From Candidatus Borkfalkia ceftriaxoniphila (lineage in GTDB: Bacteria; Bacillota; Clostridia; Christensenellales; Borkfalkiaceae): 64,000 bases of DNA. Both the position numbers and the translations under genes were made by a program. This document shows positions 49,950-58,763 of the stretch, in pieces (position 1 is the first letter of the stretch; the number at the start of each line of letters is the position of its first letter). The stretch covers positions 248,001-312,000 of the forward strand of contig NZ_SDOZ01000002.1 in NCBI RefSeq assembly GCF_004134775.1. The letters are read 5' to 3'. A model generated the notes under the pieces. It made no database searches, had not been told where the DNA came from, and was given only the letters and a program-made list of their open reading frames with translations.

Positions 49950-50891
49950 CTATGCGAAAATTTCATCTATTAGCGCGCGGAGAGCGGAAAGGTTGTCCGC
50001 GGCGAATAAGCGGTTTTTATACTGCGCGCAGTTCCGACGCCCCTTTATGTAAAAAGAAGCCATTTTGCGCATCTGCACCACCGTAAATTTTTCGCCGCAG
50101 ACGGGCAGCATATCTTCGATCTGTTGTAGAATGGCGGCGCGGATATCCCACGTTTCGCTCTCGCCGCGGATCTCGGCAAAGACATGCGGATCGTACAGGA
50201 TCGCGCGTGCGAGCATCACCCCGTCCGCGCCCGTTTTTTCGATCATGCGCTCGGCGTCCGCCCTGCAAAAAACGCCGCCGTTGGCGATCACGGGAATACG
50301 CACGCTTTGCTTTACGCGCGCGATCTCGGCAAAGTCCGGCTCGCCCGCGTAATATTTGTCGCGCGTGCGGCCGTGCACGGTAACGAGGTCCGCGCCCGCC
50401 GCCTCGCACATTTTCGCGAATTCCGTGCCGACGATATGCTTTTCGTCCACGCCGATACGGAATTTTACGGTGATCGTTTTCCCGCTCTTTTTACAGGCGG
50501 AAATGATTTTCTCGGCGCGCGGCAGATCGTTTAAAAGCGCGCTCCCTTCGCCGTTTTTATAAATTTTCGGAACGGGACAACCCATGTTCAGGTCGATGAT
50601 CTCAAACGGCGCGAGCGTCTCGCTCTCGCACGCCGCGCGCAGGATCTCGGGATCGCTGCCGAACAGTTGCGCCGCCGTGTTTTTTTCTTCGGGCGCCTTA
50701 TAAAGGAGCGCGCGCGTCCCCTCATTGTTGTATTTCAGCCCCTTGGCGCTCACCATTTCGGTAAAGCACAGTCCCGCGCCGAAACGATAGCAAAGTTTTC
50801 GGAACGCGAAATCCGTATACCCCGCCAAAGGCGCCGCAAACAGATTGTTCGGTACGGTGATATCACCTATTTTAACGGGACGGATCTGCAT
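49950..50891 (-). CDS. dus: tRNA-dihydrouridine synthase
   Basis: 313 residues. The FMN-binding TIM barrel has NLFAAPLAGYTDFAFRKLCYRFG, CFTEMVSAKGL, DLNMGCPVPKIYKNGEGSALL with the catalytic cysteine, LVTVHGRTRDKYYAGEPDF and VIANGGVF. It reduces uridines in tRNA D-loops. The start overlaps the yabN stop by 20 bases. Dus next to the SpoVT-YabN block is not the usual B. subtilis order, where yabO follows. Confidence 0.93.
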   Translation of the reverse strand: MQIRPVKIGDITVPNNLFAAPLAGYTDFAFRKLCYRFGAGLCFTEMVSAKGLKYNNEGTRALLYKAPEEKNTAAQLFGSDPEILRAACESETLAPFEIIDLNMGCPVPKIYKNGEGSALLNDLPRAEKIISACKKSGKTITVKFRIGVDEKHIVGTEFAKMCEAAGADLVTVHGRTRDKYYAGEPDFAEIARVKQSVRIPVIANGGVFCRADAERMIEKTGADGVMLARAILYDPHVFAEIRGESETWDIRAAILQQIEDMLPVCGEKFTVVQMRKMASFYIKGRRNCAQYKNRLFAADNLSALRALIDEIFA

Positions 50892-52296
50892 CGATTTGTT
50901 CCTTTGCCCGCTCGTAATACGCCCAAAGTTCCTCGGGCGCGAGGTTTTGCATCTCTTTTCCGTCCTGTAAAATGAGGCTCTCCGTCTTTAAAAACCGCGC
51001 GACGAATTTTTTCGTGCTCTCGTGCAGGCTTTCTTCGCAGTCCGCGCCCGCGAGCCGCCCCACGTTGACCGCGGAAAACAGCAAATCGCCCGTCTCCTCG
51101 GAAATATGTGCGGCGTCGCCCTCTTTCACCGCCTGCAGGAGTTCTGAAAGTTCTTCGCCGATTTTTTCGGCGGCCTCTTCGATATCTTTGAAATCGTAGC
51201 CCGCTTTCGATGCGCGCTTGCCCACTTTCTGGGCGCGCAGCAGCGCGGGAAAGCCCGCGGGTACGTCCGCCACGCTGTCGCCCGTCGTCTTTTGCCCCTT
51301 TTCGGCGCGCTTGTTGCGCTCCCACACCGAGAGCGCGTCGTCCGCGTTCTTCGCGTTGTCGCCCCCGAAAATATGCGAATGGCGGAAAATGAGTTTTTCG
51401 CACACGCCGCTCGTGACGTCCGCGCAGTCGAACGCGCCCCTGTCCTCGCCGAGTTGCGCGTGAAAGACCGCCTGCATCAAGACGTCGCCCGCCTCTTCGA
51501 CGATCTTGCCGTCGTCCTTGCTGTCGATGGCGTCCACCAGTTCGTACGCCTCTTCCACCATATTCTTGCGGATGCTCTCGTGCGTTTGGGCGCGGTCCCA
51601 CGGACAGCCGCCCGGCGCGCGCAGACGGCGCATCACCTCGCACAGATCGTAAAAATCAAAGCGCTTTTTTTTAAGCAGCGGCGTATCGTCCACCACGAGC
51701 GCGGTTGTCTCGTCGTATTCTTTTTGCCTGTCCAGTTCGTACAATTTAATTTTTTTCACTTTTCCGTTTTTCACGAAAAAGCAAGGCGTTTCGTCCCCGA
51801 GCATATCGCAAAGTTTCAGTTTCACGTCGCCCGCGACGAGGTCGCAGTCGATATCGTACACGCAGAGCGGCAAAACGGCGCGTATGTACTTTTCAAGATC
51901 GTACGCCGAATATGCCGCGCGGTTGCAGGAAAATATCTTCGCGCGGCGGAAGGCGTCCGCGCTTTTGGAAACGCTGTCGAACACCGCTGCGCCGCGGCTC
52001 TTTTTTAGGACGATCTGCGCGGAAATATCCTCTTCCACGCTGCCGGGCACGCAGTAGACGACGTCGCGTTCCTTTGCCGCGCCGAGAACGCGCGCGGCGA
52101 GATTTTTATGGAGAGAATCGAAATTGCGCGAACTTTCGTATACGCAGTCGAGCGTTTCGAACGAAACGCCGAGCGCGCGCACGGCGGCGGCGAAGCGCTC
52201 CGCCCTGACGATGATTTTTTTACCACTCAGAAGTTCTTGCTTCGCACCCTCCGTCAGATCGGAGGGGTCAATTCCCAGACCGACGATACTTACCAT
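50872..52296 (-). CDS. yabN: YabN/MazG: tetrapyrrole-methylase-like domain fused to NTP pyrophosphohydrolase
   Basis: 474 residues. The N-terminal 210 residues resemble tetrapyrrole methylases (MVSIVGLGIDPSDLTEGAKQEL, then VVYCVPGSV) but probably lost methyl transfer. The MazG part has CPWDRAQTHESIRKNMVEEAYELVDAI, EEAGDVLMQAVFHAQLG and a second EELSELLQAVKEGD..EETGDLLFSAVNV, the EExxE/ExxD magnesium site repeated twice. It hydrolyses NTPs to monophosphates. This domain fusion next to SpoVB-like and SpoVT is the conserved yabM-yabN order of spore-forming Firmicutes. It overlaps the upstream flippase gene by 29 bases. Confidence 0.92.
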   Translation of the reverse strand: MVSIVGLGIDPSDLTEGAKQELLSGKKIIVRAERFAAAVRALGVSFETLDCVYESSRNFDSLHKNLAARVLGAAKERDVVYCVPGSVEEDISAQIVLKKSRGAAVFDSVSKSADAFRRAKIFSCNRAAYSAYDLEKYIRAVLPLCVYDIDCDLVAGDVKLKLCDMLGDETPCFFVKNGKVKKIKLYELDRQKEYDETTALVVDDTPLLKKKRFDFYDLCEVMRRLRAPGGCPWDRAQTHESIRKNMVEEAYELVDAIDSKDDGKIVEEAGDVLMQAVFHAQLGEDRGAFDCADVTSGVCEKLIFRHSHIFGGDNAKNADDALSVWERNKRAEKGQKTTGDSVADVPAGFPALLRAQKVGKRASKAGYDFKDIEEAAEKIGEELSELLQAVKEGDAAHISEETGDLLFSAVNVGRLAGADCEESLHESTKKFVARFLKTESLILQDGKEMQNLAPEELWAYYERAKEQIDADPSR

Positions 52297-53809
52297 GTTT
52301 TCTCCTTTGAAAGATACTCAATTCGTCCCGCGAGAAAACGCCCGTCAAAATCGTAAGCGCGAGATAAACGCCCGCGCAGACGCCCAGAATAGGCAGCGCG
52401 CCCATATGCCGAAGCGGGAACGCCGCGCCCACGGCGGCGGCCGAAATGCAAGCGATGCGGATAAAATCGAGTAAAACTTTGCCTAAATTTTTCTTATCCC
52501 TTATAATATAGTACAAATCGATGGAGAGCGCAACCAAATAACACGCCCCCGACGAAATCGCCGCGCCGAGAATGGAAATTTTTTCGTAGCGAAGGAGCCA
52601 GAATTCCAGCCCGAGTTTGACGGCGACCGCGATGCCCATGGCGATCGCGGAAATTTTCGGCTTTCCCTTACCCGTCAGACAGGCGGCGAGCGTCTGCACG
52701 CACGATAAAAAGATAGCCGAGACCGCCATATAACGGATGAGCCGCACCATCGCCTCCCCTTCCGCGCCGCCGATGGAACGGAAGATAAAGTGCGCCGTAG
52801 GTTCCGCGTACACCAAAAGAAACGCGGCGCTCGGCACCGAGATAAAAAAGGTGCATTTGAGCGCGAACGCCGCGCGTTTTTCCGCGCCCTGTACGTTGCC
52901 GACGGCGTACATGGCGGCGATCGTGGGAATGATTGCCGCCGCAAGGCCGTAACAGACGGAAACGGGGAGATTGATTACAGTGTTCGCGCCGCCCGCATAA
53001 ATGCCGTAGAGCGACGTGGCGTTATTCGCATAGCGGGAGAGCATACGGACGATGAGAATACTATCCAAAATATTCGAAAGGGGCAAAATGGACGCCGCGA
53101 TCGTGACGGGCACGGTCACTTTCAGAAGAGCCGTATTTTTCACGTCGGAAGAGATCGGACGGTAAAGCGGCTTATGCGGCTGCTTTACCGCGATAAAATG
53201 ATAGGCGATCATAAAAAGAAGCGCCGCGATCTCGCTCAAAGTCACGGCGAACAGGGTATAAGAAACCGCCGTCTGCACGTCGCCGCGGTAGCGGTAGGCA
53301 AAGTAGAGCCCGAGCCCCACTTTGACCGCCTGTTCCAAAATTTCCGAAACGGCGGTGGGCGTAAAGTTGCTTTTGCCCTGATAGTATCCGCGGAAACAGG
53401 AGATGACGGAAACGAAAAATACGCTGGGCGCGAGCATCACGTAGGAAGCCTGCGCGGTCGGTTCGCTTTGCACGCGGCTCATGATCGGGGCGAGGACGAG
53501 CATCGCGGCAAAGCCGATGAGCCCGAGCGCGGAAAACAGAGCGAGCGAGCGTAAAAAAACGCCGCGCACGCGGGATTCGTCTCCCCGCGCACGGGCGTGC
53601 GAAATTTCGCGGGCCAAGCCCGAAGGGATGCCCGTGGCGGACACCGTCAGTAAAAGGCAATAGAGCGGATAGACCATCTGATAGATGCCCATTCCCTCCC
53701 CGCCGAGCACATTCGTGAGCGGGATGCGATAGATCGCGCCTAAAAGTTTGGCGATAAAGCCGCCTACGGATATGATGATCGCTCCCTTTAAAAAACTTTG
53801 TCCGTTCAT
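52268..53809 (-). CDS. SpoVB/YabM-like polysaccharide or lipid-II flippase
   Basis: 513 residues with about 14 membrane helices. The MOP/MATE signature begins FLKGAIIISVGGFIAKLLGAIYRIPLTNVLGGEGMG and continues with VLAPIMSRVQ and FVSVISCFRGYYQG. In the spoVT-yabM-yabN cluster this family is thought to move peptidoglycan precursors or polysaccharide, with SpoVB needed for spore cortex. The gene overlaps yabN and starts 30 bases after spoVT. Confidence 0.9.
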   Translation of the reverse strand: MNGQSFLKGAIIISVGGFIAKLLGAIYRIPLTNVLGGEGMGIYQMVYPLYCLLLTVSATGIPSGLAREISHARARGDESRVRGVFLRSLALFSALGLIGFAAMLVLAPIMSRVQSEPTAQASYVMLAPSVFFVSVISCFRGYYQGKSNFTPTAVSEILEQAVKVGLGLYFAYRYRGDVQTAVSYTLFAVTLSEIAALLFMIAYHFIAVKQPHKPLYRPISSDVKNTALLKVTVPVTIAASILPLSNILDSILIVRMLSRYANNATSLYGIYAGGANTVINLPVSVCYGLAAAIIPTIAAMYAVGNVQGAEKRAAFALKCTFFISVPSAAFLLVYAEPTAHFIFRSIGGAEGEAMVRLIRYMAVSAIFLSCVQTLAACLTGKGKPKISAIAMGIAVAVKLGLEFWLLRYEKISILGAAISSGACYLVALSIDLYYIIRDKKNLGKVLLDFIRIACISAAAVGAAFPLRHMGALPILGVCAGVYLALTILTGVFSRDELSIFQRRKHGKYRRSGN

Positions 53810-53839
53810 ATGTAAGGCACCGAAACGCGGCGCCTTCGT

Positions 53840-54385
53840 TCAATCGAACTGATTTGCCAGAATGTTGGCGGTGAGTTGGCAGAGTTTGACCGCGCCGCTT
53901 TCGATTTTCGCGCCCTCTTCGGACGATAAAAGCGCCACCGCGCCGAGACAGTCGCCGCCCGACACGATCGGCACGATGACCTGCGCCGTGAGGGGCACGT
54001 CTTCGCCGCTCGTCAAAGGGACGACGTCGCCGCCCTCGCTCGCGTTGGCGAGATAACTGCGCCTGTCTTTCAGGATCTTTTCGATCGCGGCTGAGAGGGG
54101 TTTGCGGTTGATCTCCTTTCTGCCCTCGCCCGACGCGTACAACACCTCGTCGGTGTCGCAGATCACGGCGAGATACCCGCTCAGATCGTTGAGCGATTTT
54201 GCCGAACCTTCGGAAAACCGTTCCAGCGTGGCGATGGGAGAGTATTTTTTGAGCATCAGCTCATCCCTGTCCGTAAATATTTCGAGCGGGTCTCCCTCGC
54301 GGATACGAAGAGTGCGGCGGATCTCTTTGGGGATGACCACCCTGCCCAATTCGTCTATTCTTCTCACTATTCCCGTAGCTTTCAT
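53840..54385 (-). CDS. spoVT: SpoVT-type AbrB/GAF transcriptional regulator
   Basis: 181 residues from the ATG after GGAGG. The first 50 residues form a swapped-hairpin AbrB DNA-binding domain (MKATGIVRRIDELGRVVIPKEIRRTLRIREGDPLEIF), and the remainder is a GAF-like domain (YLAVICDTDEVLYASGEG, LTAQVIVPIVSGGDCLGAVALLSS). This matches SpoVT, which tunes sigma-G gene expression in forespores. It heads an operon with the flippase, yabN and dus. It is good evidence that the organism sporulates or descends from spore formers. Confidence 0.9.
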   Translation of the reverse strand: MKATGIVRRIDELGRVVIPKEIRRTLRIREGDPLEIFTDRDELMLKKYSPIATLERFSEGSAKSLNDLSGYLAVICDTDEVLYASGEGRKEINRKPLSAAIEKILKDRRSYLANASEGGDVVPLTSGEDVPLTAQVIVPIVSGGDCLGAVALLSSEEGAKIESGAVKLCQLTANILANQFD

Positions 54386-54494
54386 TTCTTCCTCCACTTA
54401 CCGCTCGAAACCCGAGCGATCATAACCAAAGTATGCGTAACTTTTTTCCGCTTATTCCCTTTTTATCCTAATTTTATGATTTAATTTTTACAGT

Positions 54495-54526
54495 AAAAAA
54501 GAAGCATAGAATCCTCTATGCTTCTT
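54495..54526 (-). terminator. terminator of the surface-glycan operon
   Basis: Stem AGAAGCATAGA / TCTATGCTTCT with a four-base loop, then TTTTTT on the minus strand. Confidence 0.85.
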
Positions 54527-54533
54527 GTAATTC

Positions 54534-55775
54534 TTACGACAGCAAAATATCTTTGACGGCTTCTTGCGTTTCTACGGACACATTGCACACTTGCACAAGA
54601 TATTCCGATATTGCGTCGGATAATTTGCCGCTTTCAGTCTGATAATATTGCATCATCATCCCGTACATTTTCTCCCATGCGACATAATTATGTTCGTCGT
54701 CCTGCATCACACCCTCTTCTACGGGAATGTTCCCGTTCAAATCGGCGCGCCATCGTTTGCCCATGACGGAAAAAGACGTAATCTCGAAATCCTTTGTCAG
54801 ATCTTCATACGATACCCCGAGCAAACCGTTCAGCAGGAATAAGATCGTACCCGTTCTGTCTGCGCCCGCATTGCAATGCAGATAGACGGGATAATTTTTC
54901 CGGTCTGCCAAAAATTCGAATATTTGTTGAAATGATTGCGGAACACGAAGATCATATCCTCTCTCACTGGTTTTAAATTGCGGGAATATACAGGTATAAG
55001 GATGAAACGGTGCTTTTAAATAGGGATACGATCCATCGATGGCGCACTCGGTTTGTCCTCCGTCATCGCGGTCGGGTCTTCGCAGATCGACTTCGGATTT
55101 TATTTTTAAATCGCGGATCATCGTATCGCGTCCCCTTTCCGTCAGCCGCGCGCCTTGATTATAGCCGTTCATCTGACTTCCGCGATAAATCATGCCGTAT
55201 CGGACGGATTTACCCGAATCGGTACGCCATCCGCCCGCATCGCGCACGTTTTTCAGTCCGTCGACGGATAAAATGCGGGACGGCGCGTCTTTCGTATCGA
55301 AACAATCGATCTCGGAACTTAATCCGCTGTCCATTCCCCGCACTTTCCAATAATACGTTTTGTTCGGTTGCAGGATATCCGCCCGAAAATAATTCCTGTC
55401 GGTTATGATTTCACGTGCGTCCGAAAAGTCTCTCGTTTCTGAAAAATAAACTGCAAAACTTTCATCTTTTTCTCCTGACCAAAAAAATTCGGGCTCCTGA
55501 TAATCGTAATTTTTTCCTTCATGTTCCAATAAAAAAGAACATTGTTTGATTTCGTCCTGCTCGTCTAAAAACGTCCGCAGTTCCGGAGCGCACAGATCGA
55601 TCTCGCTGCCGTTAAATATCGTTTCCAACCTTATATCCGCGACAGCCTCTTCAATATCTTCGGGATTTTTATTCTCGTTCCCTTTTTCCTCGGTTGCCGC
55701 TGTTCCCGCAGAACAACCGACCGCCCCCCAAAATAAAAACAAGGTCAGGAGCAAAGAAAATATTTTATTTTTCAT
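54534..55775 (-). CDS. lipoprotein with tyrosine-phosphatase domain
   Basis: 413 residues. A lipobox (AVGC) anchors it outside the cell. A fibronectin-like beta domain (PEFFWSGEKDESFAVYFSETRDFSDA...LQPNKTYYWKV) precedes a Y_phosphatase3-type domain: NVRDAGGWRTDSGKSVRYGMIYRGSQ, and the P-loop HCNAGADRTGTILFLL with nucleophile Cys and Arg. Relatives such as Listeria LipA and mycobacterial PtpB dephosphorylate tyrosine or phosphoinositide. It is the last gene of an operon for surface glycans, so its target may be a phosphorylated surface polymer or protein. The start is 11 bases after the upstream stop. Confidence 0.85.
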   Translation of the reverse strand: MKNKIFSLLLTLFLFWGAVGCSAGTAATEEKGNENKNPEDIEEAVADIRLETIFNGSEIDLCAPELRTFLDEQDEIKQCSFLLEHEGKNYDYQEPEFFWSGEKDESFAVYFSETRDFSDAREIITDRNYFRADILQPNKTYYWKVRGMDSGLSSEIDCFDTKDAPSRILSVDGLKNVRDAGGWRTDSGKSVRYGMIYRGSQMNGYNQGARLTERGRDTMIRDLKIKSEVDLRRPDRDDGGQTECAIDGSYPYLKAPFHPYTCIFPQFKTSERGYDLRVPQSFQQIFEFLADRKNYPVYLHCNAGADRTGTILFLLNGLLGVSYEDLTKDFEITSFSVMGKRWRADLNGNIPVEEGVMQDDEHNYVAWEKMYGMMMQYYQTESGKLSDAISEYLVQVCNVSVETQEAVKDILLS

Positions 55776-55786
55776 CGATTCCCTCG

Positions 55787-58714
55787 TTATTTTTTACCGA
55801 TGTTGTTCTTCAATTTTTCCCAAAAAACTTTCGGCTCGAAAATGAAAAAATACAGAGCGCGTTTCCACCGAGGCGTATTGCGGATCTCTTTGGGAACACC
55901 GTTCCCGTTGTCTATCTCATGTCCGCCGCTCTGATATATCTTTTCGAGCGTATCGTTCCAGATCTTTAACCCGCCGAGGCTGTGTCCCTCGCCCAAGTCG
56001 TCCTCACATTCCAACTTTGCAAACATCCGTCTGTCAAAATCACGTGAATAATGCAGATAATATTCAAACGGTTTGGATAGATCCTCGTTCCTGCAATATA
56101 ATTCCAAAACCGACGTTCCGAATATATTTTTTAAATCGGAAACGAATTCCAATGCGCTTTCCTGCATGGTCTTCGTAGCAAACCAAGTGATCTCATCGAT
56201 ATGATACTCCTCGTCTATCAACTGCAAGCCGCCGCTTTTTTCCATATAGCCGACAGTCGAGGGACACATCTCCGACAAAAAATGCTCGCGAATCACGCCC
56301 GTTACATTGGGTTTATAATGATAGAAAGTTTCGTTTTCAAAGGGGGTGAACGCCTGCCTTCGGTAAACGGAATCATTATTCGTATGGATATAATAAGATT
56401 TGATCTGAAACCCCAATAATTGTTGAAGGGCCGATTCTATCCGCCCCGAATAGCCGATATCGAAAATGACGTCTTGTTCCGCAATAATATTTTGAAAATA
56501 TTGCGAAAGCAGCGTATGATAGGAATCAAAGTCGGCGTCGGACAAGTATTCGTCGTAAAACTTTACGATATAGCGCGCGAACGTCTCCCGATTTCCGAAA
56601 GCAGTCTGACAGAAATTTTTGTTCGAGCAACGAAAGTTTTCATATTTTTTTCGGGAGTTATCCGTCAAAACAGGTTGAAACATCGCAAATATAGAATCCG
56701 GAGACTGCTTGCCGATATTCGTTTTTTCGGCAAGCGATTGCATATCGCTTACATTTTTTATATCTGCAATCGCGAATGCCTTTCTGGAAACGCGAATATA
56801 ATTGCTTTCGGGAACGCCGTCCGCGTCCTGCGCTAAAATATCGTATGCCTTTTGTATCAAATACCCGTCCCGCGCGGCAAAATGTACTTTTCGGATACCC
56901 TTATTGCGCACTTTACCGATCAGCCACCTTGCAACGGCGAAAATATGCGTTCCCAACAAGTAATATCCGATCAGGCGCGGATCTCCGTTCAGATCGCTGT
57001 GCTCATGAAAACTTTGAAACGGATTGTCGAATAGTTTATTTGCAATGACCGCATTGACGCAACGCAGTCCCGTACAGCCGCGATATACTTGCTCCATATC
57101 CGTATAACGGTCGGCGGTTTTATAAATTTTCGCAAAAGAGTTCCCCGTATACACGGAAGGATTTCTCCCTTGAAACAGTTCAATGGTAGACGGGCAATGA
57201 AACGAAGAAATTCCCGCCTTTTCCGATAATTCGATATCAAAACAGGCGTCGTCGCCGATATGTAGGATCTGATTTGCCCGAATACCGCTGCTTTTATAAA
57301 AATCCAGTATCGCGGCAAATTTATCGGGGAACGCGTCCGGATCGAGTTCATGCGAAAGGAATAGGCGGTCGTATCCCGAAATACCGCATCGACGCAATAT
57401 TTTTTCGATACATTCGCGGGGAAGATAAGATTCGCTTGCAAGCACGATCTTTTTACCTGTTTTTTTGGCCAGTTCGAACAATTCGACGAGAAATTTCCTC
57501 GGATAGCCGAAGCTGATCTCGTTTTCCAGTTCGAGCGCTTGAATCGTTTGTAATTTTTCCCTGTCGTAACCGTAATTACGCGCCAGAGCATCATAAATAT
57601 CGTTTAAATTAACGAATTTGGTTTTACCGTAAGATATACGGCAAAACTCTTCGGCAGATCTCCGCTGTTCGGAAAAATCGGCAAACGAATTCAATTCAAA
57701 CATACGTTGAAAAGGGACGTTCAACAATGTAAAGATATCCGAAGGCGGAACAAATGGACGGACGACGAGAGTATCGAATATATTGAAACTTATGATCTTA
57801 TATTGTCCGGAATAAATTTTCCGCAACAGATTTTTATAAGCGTCGTCGCCCGATTTTTCCTGCGTCTGGATCGAACGAAACCAGCCAACCGCTGAATCGG
57901 ATTCTTCCGCCGAAACGCAATTTCCCAACATCAGCGATACGTCCTCACTGTATCGGTCTAAAAGGCGATGCCTGTTTAAAATTTCGCGCACAATGCCGAA
58001 AGTCTGACCGAAGTCATGGTCTTTCTTCCCTTGCCGCACATTCTCGTAATAATACTGTCCATGTAAATTTGCTGCGTGTTTGGCGTTACAAAACAGCGAA
58101 ACGGAAAAAGCCAAATCGGACGCGGCGCATTTTTTCCAAGCATATTCCGATTCGAAATCAAAATCCTTTCGGCAAAGTTCCCATAAATCAAGGCGGATCA
58201 GTTTATTCCAAAAAGAATGATACGAAGAACATAAACCGTGCAATTTCATAAACTCGTCGAGCAAGGCATTGCCATCGCAATCGATATCTTGAACGCGCAC
58301 GGGATCCAGATTGTAATACGATGCGCTTTTGCCTTTACGGAATTGCCTTAAGTCCCCGAAAACCAAATCCGAATCGGTTCGCAAAGCCTGATCGACCAAT
58401 CCGCCTATCCAATTTTGCGTTACGGTATCCCCGCTGTTGACAAATAAACAATATTCTCCTTTCGCCTTCCCGCAGACCTCAGTCAGCCTTTTTCCGATAT
58501 TTAGCGAGGTGGTGATCGAAAGTATTTCGATTCGATTTGTTTTCGCCGCCGCTTTTTGTAAAAACCTCTTTGCAGTTTTATATTTTTGATCGACAAGACA
58601 TATGACTTGAAAATTCTGATCGAACTGCGCAAACAGACTTTTCAAAGTCATTTTTATATCCTTGACCGAGCGGCGACATTTCACGATCACACAAACTTTT
58701 TTTACCCAAGACAT
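55787..58714 (-). CDS. GT2 glycosyltransferase fused to COG5610 HAD domain, nucleophile changed
   Basis: 975 residues from the ATG after AAGGAG. Residues 1-220 are a GT2-like domain (KCRRSVKDIKMTLKSL, LNIGKRLTEVCGKAKGEYCLFVNSGDTV). From about 300 a HAD-like domain begins with IISFNIFDTLVVRP, then LASESYLPRECIEKILRR and HIGDDACFDIELSEKAGI. In HAD proteins the first motif reads FD; here residue 311 is Asn, so phosphatase chemistry is probably lost. A COG5610-type C-terminal part (KVHFAARDGYLIQKAYDIL) follows. It shares all domains with the protein at 60,359-63,394. It likely adds or processes sugar or phosphosugar on a surface polymer. Confidence 0.8.
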   Translation of the reverse strand: MSWVKKVCVIVKCRRSVKDIKMTLKSLFAQFDQNFQVICLVDQKYKTAKRFLQKAAAKTNRIEILSITTSLNIGKRLTEVCGKAKGEYCLFVNSGDTVTQNWIGGLVDQALRTDSDLVFGDLRQFRKGKSASYYNLDPVRVQDIDCDGNALLDEFMKLHGLCSSYHSFWNKLIRLDLWELCRKDFDFESEYAWKKCAASDLAFSVSLFCNAKHAANLHGQYYYENVRQGKKDHDFGQTFGIVREILNRHRLLDRYSEDVSLMLGNCVSAEESDSAVGWFRSIQTQEKSGDDAYKNLLRKIYSGQYKIISFNIFDTLVVRPFVPPSDIFTLLNVPFQRMFELNSFADFSEQRRSAEEFCRISYGKTKFVNLNDIYDALARNYGYDREKLQTIQALELENEISFGYPRKFLVELFELAKKTGKKIVLASESYLPRECIEKILRRCGISGYDRLFLSHELDPDAFPDKFAAILDFYKSSGIRANQILHIGDDACFDIELSEKAGISSFHCPSTIELFQGRNPSVYTGNSFAKIYKTADRYTDMEQVYRGCTGLRCVNAVIANKLFDNPFQSFHEHSDLNGDPRLIGYYLLGTHIFAVARWLIGKVRNKGIRKVHFAARDGYLIQKAYDILAQDADGVPESNYIRVSRKAFAIADIKNVSDMQSLAEKTNIGKQSPDSIFAMFQPVLTDNSRKKYENFRCSNKNFCQTAFGNRETFARYIVKFYDEYLSDADFDSYHTLLSQYFQNIIAEQDVIFDIGYSGRIESALQQLLGFQIKSYYIHTNNDSVYRRQAFTPFENETFYHYKPNVTGVIREHFLSEMCPSTVGYMEKSGGLQLIDEEYHIDEITWFATKTMQESALEFVSDLKNIFGTSVLELYCRNEDLSKPFEYYLHYSRDFDRRMFAKLECEDDLGEGHSLGGLKIWNDTLEKIYQSGGHEIDNGNGVPKEIRNTPRWKRALYFFIFEPKVFWEKLKNNIGKK

Positions 58715-58763
58715 TTACATCTCCTTACCGCTTGATTTCATTTATCCCCATTTGTTTCATGTA

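Noticed and set aside
58440..58455. Loss of the GT2 DxD motif in the second GT2-HAD protein (NSGD)
   Set aside because: NSGD-type variants occur in active GT2 enzymes, so this alone does not show inactivity.
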